27,247 nt of DNA from JAXIPB01 sp045403155 (GTDB taxonomy: Bacteria > Actinomycetota > Actinomycetes > Mycobacteriales > Micromonosporaceae). Positions within the stretch are counted from its first letter, which is position 1. Each line of letters begins with the position of its first letter. The stretch lies in contig JAXIPB010000277.1 in the NCBI GenBank assembly GCA_045403155.1, positions 1-27,247 of the forward strand, in the 5' to 3' direction. Below the pieces are notes generated by a model. It did not search any database and was not told where the DNA came from. It saw nothing but the letters and a program-made list of their open reading frames with translations. Shown here one piece after another: positions 1-7,710 of this stretch. The translations under genes were made by a program, and so were the position numbers.

Positions 1-189
1 GTGCACGTACGGCTCGCGAAGCCCGAGTTACATGCGCCCCATCACGCGCGCGCTGGCCGGGGCCATCCCGTCGGCGCATGTACGGGAGATCGACGGCGCC
101 GCTCACGCGGTCTCATTCGACGCGCCGGGCAACTTCGTCCAGCCATCGTCGAAGCGATACGTTCATCGGGTCTCGTTCGGGAACCCTAG
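1..189 (+). pseudogene. 3' end of an alpha/beta-hydrolase, frame broken near 131-145
   Basis: The reading frame starting at base 2 has no start inside the window and reads as the last strand and helix of an alpha/beta-hydrolase: a beta strand (AHVREIDGAAHAV) carrying the catalytic-His-like GAAHA, then a short helix beginning DAPGNFV. After FVQ this frame becomes Ser/Arg-rich nonsense. The frame at base 1 continues sensibly as AIVEAIRSSGLVREP and stops at 187-189. A shift of one frame around 131-145 therefore restores a normal-looking C-terminus. It may be a true mutation or a sequencing or assembly error close to a contig end. The family assignment rests on about 45 residues, so the substrate is unknown. 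Confidence 0.45.
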
Positions 190-337
190 ATTCCCACGAG
201 GTGTCTTGAGGCTGCCCGGACACCGTCGGCGGACTTCGAGCTGGCTACTCAGGACTCGTCCGCGAAGCTACGTCGGGGCTCGTACTTCCCGGACCGGTTG
301 CTGACCTACCGGCGCCGAGCCGAACAGGCTCAGTTGA

Positions 338-672
338 GCCTCCTGCAGGTGCAAGATCGCTGTTTCGGTTGGAAACTTCGCTGCGTACCTGATCGCCAAA
401 GGCGGCGCGTGCCGGGGCACATGATCACCGGGATCGGTCTGGCCAAGTCCGCTCAGCTCTGGTTTCGCGTCATGCACCAGCTGTCGTCTGGCCCCGACTA
501 CCGGGCCCTCGGGCGTGCGCTGACATCCGCCTGCGTGCAGATGGTCGGTCACGGCATGAGCCGGGCCGAGTGCGCCGAGGTCAACGAGGGCGCAGACGCC
601 GTTGGCATGGGTTCATGGACCATATCCCGGTGCGGTGCCAATCGGCCGCCGGGGCCCAGGAAACCTACCTGA
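338..672 (+). pseudogene. Remnant of an M4 (thermolysin-type) metalloprotease C-terminal domain
   Basis: Two frames together give the end of a thermolysin-family peptidase. In the frame through 371 the text reads VGNFAAYLIAKGG, matching the helix after the active site in the actinobacterial M4 branch (usually NSGVGN-AAYL). It hits a stop at about 416-418. The frame one base over then continues as MITGIGLAKSAQLWFRV, the GIGLxKAxxIxYR signature, followed by PDYRALGRALTSAC, SRAECAEV and a terminal DAVGM. The HExxH zinc site and the rest of the catalytic domain are missing, and a stop at 335-337 closes the first frame upstream. The remnant is therefore truncated as well as frameshifted. The residues after VGMG up to the stop at 670-672 look non-native. 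Confidence 0.6.
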
Positions 673-682
673 CTCATGTATG

Positions 683-697
683 ACAGGAAAGTCCTGT
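683..697. promoter_or_regulatory. Short perfect inverted repeat upstream of the Tat-secreted gene
   Basis: Two 6-bp arms, ACAGGA and TCCTGT, surround a 3-base centre. The repeat lies 76 bp upstream of the ATG at 773 and could be an operator. No convincing -35/-10 pair was recognised beside it, so the role is a guess. Confidence 0.2.
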
Positions 698-772
698 GGC
701 GCCGTGCGCGAAAGTCTGCAATTATCCGTCGTCCGGCGGTCTCGGCCGCGGTCTACACGGGAGGAAGAGTTT

Positions 773-1651
773 ATGAGTAAGCATGAGGCTGGTCGCTCCA
801 TCAATCGTCGCCGGCTGCTCCGTCGCGCCGGCACCGTTGCAGCGGCCGTCGCCGGCGCCGGCGCAGTGGGCGCCATCGCCACCCCGGCCAGCGCGGCTGA
901 CGGCGACCCGATGGTTGTCGGCGGCTCGTACACCGGCGGTACAGCCACAAATCCGGCGCTGAAGCTGCAGAACACGACCGGGGCCGCCCTCGCGCTTGCC
1001 CCGATCACGTTCCCAGCGCAGCCGAACACGGCCGCACCGGGGGGCAGCCTCTACACCGACGACTACGGCGATGTCTACGGCATCGGCCAAATCGGTGGAG
1101 CGGGACCGAAGTTCGCTACTCAGCTGTACTCGCCGAACTGGGCGACCATGACCATTCCGATCTCGCCGATGCGGTGGGTCGACACCCGTAACCCCTCGTC
1201 GGGCGGGCTGGGTGCGCTGCACCTGGTGGGAACCTTCGGCCGAGACAGCTCGGGTCGACTGATTCCCAAGGGACTCGGCAACCCCGCCGCCGACGTGATA
1301 ATCGACCTATCCGATCTGTTCCTGGGTGGATTCGGCGCCGTCCAGGCAAACCTCACCGTCCACAGTGCCGTATCTGCGGGCTTCGCCTCGCTGTGGGATC
1401 AGGGCAGCTTCCCGGGCACGTCGTCGATTAACTACGTTGCGGGGACGGCGATCGCCAATTTCACCCAGACGCTGATCGGCGATGCCGGCACGATCAGCTT
1501 CAAGACGCAGCGGACCTGCCACTTCATCCTGGACATCGTCGGCTTCGTGGTCACCGACCCGTTCGCTCAATTCGGCGGCGGATTCTCCGTCACGGCAAAC
1601 GGCGCCAGGGCCCAGGGAGGTTTCCAGAAGCGGCGTCCGCTGGCCCGCTGA
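773..1651 (+). CDS. Tat-secreted protein with a VDTR-type surface domain
   Basis: Predicted secreted protein of 292 residues, function unknown. The ATG at 773 is chosen because GGAGGAAG lies just upstream and because it opens a classic twin-arginine signal: RRR at residues 12-14, a hydrophobic Ala/Gly/Val stretch, and a likely AxA cleavage near residue 41 (TPASA). Residues 134-139 read RWVDTR, and the next 130 residues follow the pattern of the small beta-rich domain common in actinobacterial exported proteins: VDTR, then an AVQANLTVHSA strand, a SSINYVAGTAIANF block and a closing LDIVGFV. One copy is present, where many family members carry several or couple it to an enzyme. No catalytic domain is visible. 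It probably sits at the cell surface or wall. It converges on arc. Confidence 0.75.
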   Translation: MSKHEAGRSINRRRLLRRAGTVAAAVAGAGAVGAIATPASAADGDPMVVGGSYTGGTATNPALKLQNTTGAALALAPITFPAQPNTAAPGGSLYTDDYGDVYGIGQIGGAGPKFATQLYSPNWATMTIPISPMRWVDTRNPSSGGLGALHLVGTFGRDSSGRLIPKGLGNPAADVIIDLSDLFLGGFGAVQANLTVHSAVSAGFASLWDQGSFPGTSSINYVAGTAIANFTQTLIGDAGTISFKTQRTCHFILDIVGFVVTDPFAQFGGGFSVTANGARAQGGFQKRRPLAR

Positions 1652-1667
1652 CCCGGCGTACAACCGC

Positions 1668-1705
1668 CACGCTCTCCCAGTTCCACCCGGAACTGGGAGA
1701 GCGTG
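1668..1705. terminator. Bidirectional hairpin terminator between the Tat-secreted gene and arc
   Basis: A perfect 17-bp stem (arms 1668-1684 and 1689-1705) with a 4-base loop ACCC lies 16 bp after one stop codon and 6 bp from the other, exactly between two convergent genes. ATTCGTTT follows on the plus strand, giving a weak T-rich tract. The arms pair fully, so it can serve both strands. Confidence 0.8.
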
Positions 1706-1711
1706 ATTCGT

Positions 1712-3478
1712 TTACAGGTACTGACCGGTGTTGCTGACCGTGTCGATCGCGCGCCCCGACTCGGTGCCCTTGCCGCCCGAGACGAGCGTACGGATGTAGA
1801 CGATCCGCTCGCCCTTCTTGCCGGAGATGCGAGCCCAGTCGTCCGGGTTGGTGGTGTTTGGCAGGTCCTCGTTCTCGCGGAACTCGTCGACGCACGCGTC
1901 GAGTAGGTGCTGCAGCCGCACGCCCTTGCGGTCGGTGGCGAGGAACTCCTTAATCGCCATCTTCTTCGCACGGTCCACAATGTTCTGAATCATGGCGCCG
2001 GAGTTGAAGTCCTTGAAGTACAGGACCTCCTTGTCTCCGTTGGCGTAGGTCACCTCGAGGAATCGGTTCTCCTCGGTCTCGGAGTACATCCGCAGGACCG
2101 CGGCCTGGATCATCGCCTGGACGCAGGACTCGGCCGATCCGCCGTGCTCGGCCAGGTCGTCGGCGTGCAGCGGAAGCCCGGTGAGGATGTACTTGCTGAA
2201 GATGTCCTTCGCCGCCTCGGCGTCGGGACGCTCGATCTTGATCTTGACGTCGAGCCGGCCCGGGCGCAGGATCGCGGGGTCGATCATGTCCTCTCGGTTC
2301 GACGCGCCGATGACAATGACGTTCTCGAGGCCCTCGACGCCGTCGATCTCACTCAACAGCTGCGGCACGATCGTGTTCTCCACATCGGAGGAGACGCCCG
2401 AGCCACGGGTACGGAACACCGAGTCCATCTCGTCGAAGAAGACGATGACCGGTGTGCCCTCGCTCGCCTTCTCGCGGGCCCGCTGGAAGATCAGCCGGAT
2501 GTGGCGCTCGGTCTCACCGACGTACTTGTTGAGCAGCTCCGGTCCCTTGATGTTGAGGAAGTAGCTCGTGCGCTTCTCATCGCCCTTCTGCTCCGAGATC
2601 TTCTTCGCCAGCGAGTTCGCCACCGCCTTCGCGATGAGCGTCTTCCCGCAGCCGGGCGGGCCATAGAGCAGCACACCCTTGGGCGGACGCAGCTGGTGCT
2701 CGCGGAACAGGTCGGCGTGCAGGAACGGCAGCTCGACCGCGTCGCGGATCTGCTCGATCTGCCGGTCGAGGCCCCCGATGTCGCCGTAGTCGATGTCGGG
2801 CACCTCCTCCAGCACGAGCTCCTCGACCTCGCTCTTCGGAATCCGCTCATAGGCGTACGCGGAGCGCGGCTCGATCAGCAGCGAGTCGCCGGCCCGCAGT
2901 GGGCTGTTCACGATCGTGTCGGCGAGGTGCACCACGCGCTCCTCGTCGGCGTGGGAGATGACCAGCGCCCGGTCCCCGCCGTCGAGGACCTCCTTGAGCA
3001 TGACCACCTCGCCCGCCCGCTCGAACCCGAGCGCGTCCACGATGTTGAGTGCGTCGTTGAGCAGCACCTCCTGGCCGCGGCGCAGCGAGTCGGCCTCGAT
3101 GGCCGGCGAGACGGCCACCCGGAGCTTGCGACCGCCGGTGAAGACGTCGACCGTGCCGTCCTCGTAGCGGGTGAGGAAGACGCCGTACCCGCTCGGCGGC
3201 TGGGCCAGCCGGTCGACCTCCTCCTTGAGCGTCACAATCTGCGCGCGCGCCTCCTTCAGGGTGGAGACGATTCGCTCGTTGTTCTCGGTCAGTCGTGCGA
3301 GCTGAGCCTGGGTCGAAGCGAGGCGCTCCTCCAGTTGCCGCACGTGCCGAGGGCTCTCGGTGAGCTTCCGCCGCACCAGGGCGAGCTCCTCTTGCAGGAA
3401 CGCGACCTGAGTGGCGAGATCGTGGGCCTCGCGCTCCCAGCGTCCGGCTCGTGCGTCCGCGTCCTCACTGCGTGCCAC
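1712..3478 (-). CDS. arc: Proteasome-associated AAA ATPase ARC/Mpa
   Basis: Ring-forming ATPase that recognises pupylated proteins, unfolds them and feeds them to the 20S proteasome. The 588 residues show the full architecture: an N-terminal coiled coil (about residues 15-92) that binds Pup in characterised homologues, tandem OB-type domains (about 95-215), and one AAA module with Walker A GPPGCGKT (273-280), Walker B VIVFFDEMDS (344-353) and the RPGRLD arginine-finger region (405-410). It ends in GQYL, the HbYX-like tail that docks on and opens the 20S gate, so coupling to a real proteasome is likely. GTG start with GGGGAGG about 7 bases upstream. It diverges from the ferredoxin gene. dop, pup, prcB and prcA, often directly downstream, are not here. 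Length and motifs are normal. Confidence 0.96.
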   Translation of the reverse strand: MARSEDADARAGRWEREAHDLATQVAFLQEELALVRRKLTESPRHVRQLEERLASTQAQLARLTENNERIVSTLKEARAQIVTLKEEVDRLAQPPSGYGVFLTRYEDGTVDVFTGGRKLRVAVSPAIEADSLRRGQEVLLNDALNIVDALGFERAGEVVMLKEVLDGGDRALVISHADEERVVHLADTIVNSPLRAGDSLLIEPRSAYAYERIPKSEVEELVLEEVPDIDYGDIGGLDRQIEQIRDAVELPFLHADLFREHQLRPPKGVLLYGPPGCGKTLIAKAVANSLAKKISEQKGDEKRTSYFLNIKGPELLNKYVGETERHIRLIFQRAREKASEGTPVIVFFDEMDSVFRTRGSGVSSDVENTIVPQLLSEIDGVEGLENVIVIGASNREDMIDPAILRPGRLDVKIKIERPDAEAAKDIFSKYILTGLPLHADDLAEHGGSAESCVQAMIQAAVLRMYSETEENRFLEVTYANGDKEVLYFKDFNSGAMIQNIVDRAKKMAIKEFLATDRKGVRLQHLLDACVDEFRENEDLPNTTNPDDWARISGKKGERIVYIRTLVSGGKGTESGRAIDTVSNTGQYL

Positions 3479-3668
3479 GTCCCACCTCCCCGGGGGGTGT
3501 GCCGCCCTGTGCCGCTCAAGCCTCAGGGCGACTGTGCTCCGTCAAAGACACCGTCCTTGTTAAACACTAACCGTTCGGAGCGACGGTTTCCCCTACCCCG
3601 TGCCCCTGTCACAAGGTCGTTATCGCCACTACGAGTACGTTTGGGTATAGCGACGAAAGGTGGTACGC

Positions 3669-3950
3669 GTGAGCGAGGATCCGCTGCGGGTCTGGGTTGA
3701 TCAGGACCTTTGCACCGGCGACGGCCTCTGTGTCCAGTACGCACCCGAGGTCTTTGAGTTCGACATCGACGGCCTCGCCTACGTCAAGGACGGGTCCGGC
3801 GAACTCCTGACCAGTCCCGGCAGTCGCGCCGACGTGCCGGCGCACCTGCGGCTAGAGGTTATCGACTCGGCCAAGGAGTGCCCCGGCGACTGCATCCACG
3901 TGCTGCGCGCCACCGACGAGATCGAGGTCGCAGGCCCCGCCGCCAGCTAG
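3669..3950 (+). CDS. Short ferredoxin, probably [3Fe-4S], of the arc neighbourhood
   Basis: Small electron carrier of 93 residues. The cluster motif is C15-TGD-GL-C21, with Asp18 where a [4Fe-4S] protein would have its second cysteine, then C71-P and an extra C75 in AKECPGDC. This CxxDxxC...CP pattern fits a [3Fe-4S] cluster, or a [4Fe-4S] cluster with an Asp ligand. Closely similar proteins sit beside arc in many Actinobacteria; their redox partner is not established to my knowledge. The GTG at 3669 is preferred to the one at 3660 because GAAAGG (3655-3660) gives a Shine-Dalgarno at proper spacing only for the former. It diverges from arc, and its stop overlaps the stop of the convergent next gene by 4 bp (CTAG). 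Confidence 0.88.
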   Translation: MSEDPLRVWVDQDLCTGDGLCVQYAPEVFEFDIDGLAYVKDGSGELLTSPGSRADVPAHLRLEVIDSAKECPGDCIHVLRATDEIEVAGPAAS

Positions 3951-4519
3951 AGCGGCCGGCCCACCATCGCCGCGATAATTCGGGCAAACTCCTCAAGGCG
4001 GGCGATTTGTCCCGGCCCGCCGTCGTCGATCGTCTTCACGAACCGCAGCGCGTCCTGCCGGACCATCGGCGCGGGATCGTCCCCCGAGCCCGAGATCGTG
4101 GCGTCGTCGAACGAACTGAGGAGGATGTAGACGTCGACGGCGTCGACCCGGGCCACTCCGTCGGCGTTTCGCTGTAGGCGGCGCCGGGTGCCCACCTCGG
4201 TGATCACTGACAGGGGCAGCACGCGCACCGAGGACGTCATCGACCCCGCCGGTCCCTCGCCGGGCGGCAGATCCTCGCCGTGCCACAGCACCACCCGGGT
4301 GCCGTCGCAGACGGCAACCTCCTGCCAGACCCCGTTGACGTCGTTGACGAAGCGCTCCAGCGTGAAACAGAGCACGCTGGCCCCGCCGAGCACGCCACCG
4401 AGCGCGTCCAGCGCCAGATCGGGATCGCGCAGATAGGCCCGGGCAGCGGACTCGAGGTCGTCGTAGGGCGACCAGTCCGGAAAGACCGCCGGCAGGTCAC
4501 TCGGGAACGCATTACTCAC
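3947..4519 (-). CDS. Conserved actinobacterial protein of unknown function
   Basis: Soluble protein of 190 residues with no signal peptide or membrane segment. It is predicted mixed alpha/beta, with an acidic N-terminal third and a C-terminal helix (QIARLEEFARIIAAM). I do not recognise a catalytic motif. It resembles the uncharacterised proteins found next to trmI and arc in other Actinobacteria, possibly family DUF5998, a recollection I could not verify. The start is a GTG overlapping the trmI stop (GTGA), so translation is probably coupled to trmI and both lie in one transcript. A link to tRNA modification or to the proteasome is suggested only by position. Confidence 0.8.
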   Translation of the reverse strand: MSNAFPSDLPAVFPDWSPYDDLESAARAYLRDPDLALDALGGVLGGASVLCFTLERFVNDVNGVWQEVAVCDGTRVVLWHGEDLPPGEGPAGSMTSSVRVLPLSVITEVGTRRRLQRNADGVARVDAVDVYILLSSFDDATISGSGDDPAPMVRQDALRFVKTIDDGGPGQIARLEEFARIIAAMVGRPL

Positions 4520-5400
4520 TCGGTCACCTCCGTGACGTCGGCCGCCGCACGCCTGAGGGCATAGGCCTCCGCGCCCTTGCTCGGTTTACGCCGTCGTGGC
4601 GGGGCGACCACCCCTGGTGCCAGCTTGCGGGCGCTGATCAGAAACGCCGTGTGAGCGATCATCCGGTGGTCGGGCCGGACCGCGAGGCCGTCGGCGTGCC
4701 AATCCCGTACCAGCGACTCCCAGGCCCTCGGTTCGGTGTAGCCGCCGCGAGCGCGCAGCGCCTCAACCAGGTCCGATAGCTGTGGTGTCGTGGCGACGTA
4801 CCCCACGAAGACCCCTCCCGGGACCAGCGCCCGGTCCACCACATCGAGCACCTCCCACGGGGTTAGCATGTCGAGCACCACCCGATCGAAACCGGTCTCG
4901 ACGCACGACGCGACGTTCCCGACGTGCAGCGTCCAAGCCTTAGGAACCCCACCGAAGAAAGCCTCCACGTTGCGGCGCGCGATCTCGGCGAAGTCGGGCC
5001 GCACCTCGTACGAATGAAGCTCCCCATGCTCACCAACGGCCCGCAGCAGCGAGCAGCTCAGCGCGCCCGACCCGACCCCCGCCTCGAGCACCCTCGCACC
5101 CGGGAAGACGTCGCCCATCGCAACGATCTGCGCCGCGTCCTTTGGGTAGATCACCTGAGCCCCCCGGGGCATGGAGAGCACGAAGTCGGCCAGCAGCGGC
5201 CGCAGCGCCAGGTACGCGGTTCCACCGGTGGACGTAACCACCGAGCCCTCAGGAAGGCCGATCAGGTCGTCGTGGGACAACGCGCCGCGGTGGGTGTGGA
5301 AAGCCTTGCCCGGATCCAGTACGAGCGTGTGCATACGCCCCTTGGGGTCGGTGAGCTGCACCCGATCACCCGGAGCGAACAACCTCGTCGGCGTGGTCAC
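4516..5400 (-). CDS. trmI: tRNA (adenine-58-N1)-methyltransferase TrmI
   Basis: Uses S-adenosylmethionine to methylate N1 of adenine 58 in the T-loop of tRNAs, stabilising tRNA structure; family members act as homotetramers in the cytoplasm. The 294 residues carry an N-terminal beta domain (about 1-75), then a Rossmann methyltransferase fold with motif I VLEAGVGSGALS (104-115), the acidic ribose-binding region ELHSYEVRPDF (127-137) and the DMLTPWE motif (177-183) that replaces the DxPxPW seen in this family. The C-terminal tail is basic (PPRRRKPSKG), plausible for tRNA contact. GTG start with GAGGA 8 bases upstream. It lies 21 bp downstream of the M50 protease gene and overlaps the next gene by 4 bp, so the three form an operon. 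Confidence 0.93.
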   Translation of the reverse strand: MTTPTRLFAPGDRVQLTDPKGRMHTLVLDPGKAFHTHRGALSHDDLIGLPEGSVVTSTGGTAYLALRPLLADFVLSMPRGAQVIYPKDAAQIVAMGDVFPGARVLEAGVGSGALSCSLLRAVGEHGELHSYEVRPDFAEIARRNVEAFFGGVPKAWTLHVGNVASCVETGFDRVVLDMLTPWEVLDVVDRALVPGGVFVGYVATTPQLSDLVEALRARGGYTEPRAWESLVRDWHADGLAVRPDHRMIAHTAFLISARKLAPGVVAPPRRRKPSKGAEAYALRRAAADVTEVTE

Positions 5401-5421
5401 CAGTCGGATCCTCGAAACGTC

Positions 5422-6591
5422 TCAGGAATTGAGCAGTCGCGCTAGATCCGCTGTACGAAGCACCCCCACCACATCATCGCCGGAGACGACGAGGTAGTTC
5501 GGGGCCGGATTCGCCTGCACGGCACGGATCACGTCCTCCCCCGCCAGGTCTGCGGCGAGGGTTCGACCGGGCTCCAGGGTACGGGCGACCGACTCCACCG
5601 GCACCCAGGGGCGGCGCTCGGTCGGGACCGCCGCGGCGGCCTGCTCGTGGACCAACGCCACAACCTTCCCGTTCGTGTCCACCACGGCGATCGACGCATC
5701 CGGACGGCCCACCTCCGCGGCCCGCCGGAAGGCCTCCGCCAGCGGAGTACCCGACACCACCGCGAAGACCGGCCGAGCCATCTGTCGCAGGTTCACCCGA
5801 GGGACCCGCGCGGCCAGTTTGCCCTGCACAATCGCCGCGCTTGCGCCCTGCCACAGCGTCAACGCGACCAGGGCGGTGAAGGCGAGGCTGAACAGGGACA
5901 GCCCTCGGGAGTACGTGAGCAGGAGGCCCACGGAGAGCGTTGCGACCGCGACGCCGCGCCCGATCCAGCCCGCCACTCGACTGCCGGTGTGCCGGTCGCC
6001 GGTGACCGCCCACACTGCCGCGCGCAGGGCCCGACCGCCGTCCAACGGCAGGCCCGGCAGGGCGTTGAAGACGGCGACGATGAGGTTGCTCCAGGTCAGC
6101 TGGAAGGCGAGCTGATCCCAGATCGTCCCGTCCGGCAGGACCTGCCACAGACTAAGTGCCGCCAGGCCGAGGATCCCGGAGATGATCGGCCCGATGACCG
6201 AGACCCAGAGGTCGGCCTTTGCGCTCGGGCTGTCCGACTCCATCTCGGTGTAGCCACCGAGTAACTCCAGCGTGATCGCCCGAACACCGATGCCAAAGCG
6301 TCGCGCCATGATGGCGTGGCCCAACTCGTGCAGCAGCACGGACAGGAGCAGGAAGATCACGAATCCGACGGCCAGCGCGTAGCCTCCGGCCGGGCTCAAC
6401 TGCGGCAGCATGTTCCGCGCGACTCGCCCGTACAGGAAGATCACGATGACGGCCAGCAGCAGCCAGGACGACCGCAGATAAATCGGGACGCCGAGGATCC
6501 GGCCGAGTCGCAAGCCCCCCGGTCGCATGACCGCGGGGGTGGGAGGGGGTGGAGCGGCCGGCTCCTGGCCGGGCGTGCCGTCGGCATTCAT
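5422..6591 (-). CDS. Site-2 protease (M50 family) with C-terminal CBS domain pair
   Basis: Intramembrane zinc metalloprotease of 389 residues, of the type that cleaves membrane-embedded substrates such as anti-sigma factors. The first zinc motif HELGH is at 88-92 inside a hydrophobic helix; the third ligand comes from NALPGLPLDGGR (176-187). About six membrane segments lie between residues 40 and 265. From about 270 to the end there are two CBS repeats (one around PVFAVVSGTPLAEAF, one ending VVGVLRTADLARLL), which in other proteins bind adenine nucleotides, so activity may respond to energy state. The layout matches the Rip3-like subgroup; the substrate is unknown. The N-terminus is proline-rich and cytoplasmic. 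GAGG lies only two bases before the ATG, a poor Shine-Dalgarno. It diverges from the nuclease gene. Confidence 0.92.
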   Translation of the reverse strand: MNADGTPGQEPAAPPPPTPAVMRPGGLRLGRILGVPIYLRSSWLLLAVIVIFLYGRVARNMLPQLSPAGGYALAVGFVIFLLLSVLLHELGHAIMARRFGIGVRAITLELLGGYTEMESDSPSAKADLWVSVIGPIISGILGLAALSLWQVLPDGTIWDQLAFQLTWSNLIVAVFNALPGLPLDGGRALRAAVWAVTGDRHTGSRVAGWIGRGVAVATLSVGLLLTYSRGLSLFSLAFTALVALTLWQGASAAIVQGKLAARVPRVNLRQMARPVFAVVSGTPLAEAFRRAAEVGRPDASIAVVDTNGKVVALVHEQAAAAVPTERRPWVPVESVARTLEPGRTLAADLAGEDVIRAVQANPAPNYLVVSGDDVVGVLRTADLARLLNS

Positions 6592-6697
6592 TGCCTCGAT
6601 GGTATGCGGACGGGTGGCGTACCGGCTCGGGAGCGGGCGGCATACGACGCGGCACGGCCTGCGGGCTTTCGTCGTACCTGTGCCCTACGGTCGAGCC

Positions 6698-7606
6698 ATG
6701 TCGGTCGAAACGTCGCAGCAGACCATCACCGAGGCGCAACGCGCAAGCCTCCCGTCGCTGTCGCCATCGCGCGCGGCCGACTTCAAGACCTGCCCGCTGC
6801 TCTACCGGTTTCGGACGATCGATCGCATCCCCGAGCCGCCCACGCCCGATCAGGCGCGCGGCACGCTGGTCCATGCTGTGCTTGAGCGGCTGTTCGACCT
6901 GCCGGCGGCCGATCGTACGAAGGACGAGGCGGCCGCATTGGTCGCGCCACAGTGGGAGCGGTTGCGGGCCGAGCAGCCGTTGCTCGACGAACTCTTCGGC
7001 GGAGGCGATCAACGCGGCAGCGACAAGGAGACCGGGACATCGGAGGAGTTTCTCGACTCGGCGGTCGGTCTGCTCGACGGCTACTTCGCCGTCGAGGACC
7101 CCCGACGGCTTGAGCCGGCCGAGCGCGAGTGCCTGGTCGAGGCGGTGGTCGACGACCACCTGCTGATCCGCGGCTACATCGACCGGCTTGACGTCTCGCC
7201 GGACGGCGACCTGCGCGTCGTCGACTACAAGACCGGCGGCGCACCACGGGAGGCGTTCGAGGCGCGCGCGCTGTTCCAGCTGAAGTTCTACGCGTTGGTG
7301 TTGTGGCGCACCCGCGGCATCGTTCCGCGCTCGCTTCGTCTGGTGTACCTCAAGGACGCCGAGGCCTGCGATTACTCCCCCGACCCGGAGGAGCTGGGCC
7401 GGTTCGAGAAGAACCTGGTCGCTCTATGGCGCGCGATCGACAGGGCCACGCAGGCCCGCGATTTCCGGCCTAAGCCGAGCCGGCTCTGCGACTGGTGCAG
7501 CCACCAGAGCCGCTGTCCGGCGTACGGCGGGACTCCACCACCGTTCCCGGAGCCAGTCCCGACACCCGAGGAGAGCACCGAGGCCACCGTCGTCATGGAT
7601 GACTGA
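6698..7606 (+). CDS. RecB-like PD-(D/E)XK nuclease with an Fe-S cluster
   Basis: Stand-alone 302-residue exonuclease-like protein related to the nuclease domains of RecB, AddB and Cas4. Visible motifs: His59 in GTLVHAVLE, Asp162 in GYIDRLD, Asp176 and Lys178 in VVDYKTG (the catalytic D-xK), and QLKFYAL for motif QxxxY. Four cysteines, C32 in a CPLLYRF context and C264, C267 and C273 in CDWCSHQSRC, have the split arrangement that binds [4Fe-4S] in AddB and Cas4. All catalytic positions are intact. An open frame continues upstream to 6527, but that stretch overlaps the divergent M50 gene, so the ATG at 6698 is preferred. No helicase partner is adjacent. The protein is conserved in this arc/trmI neighbourhood; its cellular role is unsettled. 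Confidence 0.9.
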   Translation: MSVETSQQTITEAQRASLPSLSPSRAADFKTCPLLYRFRTIDRIPEPPTPDQARGTLVHAVLERLFDLPAADRTKDEAAALVAPQWERLRAEQPLLDELFGGGDQRGSDKETGTSEEFLDSAVGLLDGYFAVEDPRRLEPAERECLVEAVVDDHLLIRGYIDRLDVSPDGDLRVVDYKTGGAPREAFEARALFQLKFYALVLWRTRGIVPRSLRLVYLKDAEACDYSPDPEELGRFEKNLVALWRAIDRATQARDFRPKPSRLCDWCSHQSRCPAYGGTPPPFPEPVPTPEESTEATVVMDD

Positions 7607-7710
7607 CGAGAAGTGCGCCATCCCCCATTGGAGGGGTCGCGCGCGGGCTCTACCGTGTCAGGTGACTTGTGGCCTGGCGCAGTGCTGGCGATAGTGAGAG
7701 GAGCGTCCTG

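Noticed and set aside
3618..3651. TATAGC as a -10 element for the ferredoxin gene
   Set aside because: No acceptable -35 lies 16-18 bases upstream, and the spacing to the start would leave almost no leader.
1907..3700. A 597-codon open frame on the plus strand opposite arc
   Set aside because: It is antisense to a gene with clear ARC motifs. Its Leu/Val/Asp/His-rich composition is what reverse reading of GC-rich codons gives.
5647..6264. Plus-strand open frame of 205 codons
   Set aside because: It is antisense to the M50 protease gene, with Arg/Gln/His-rich composition and no motif.
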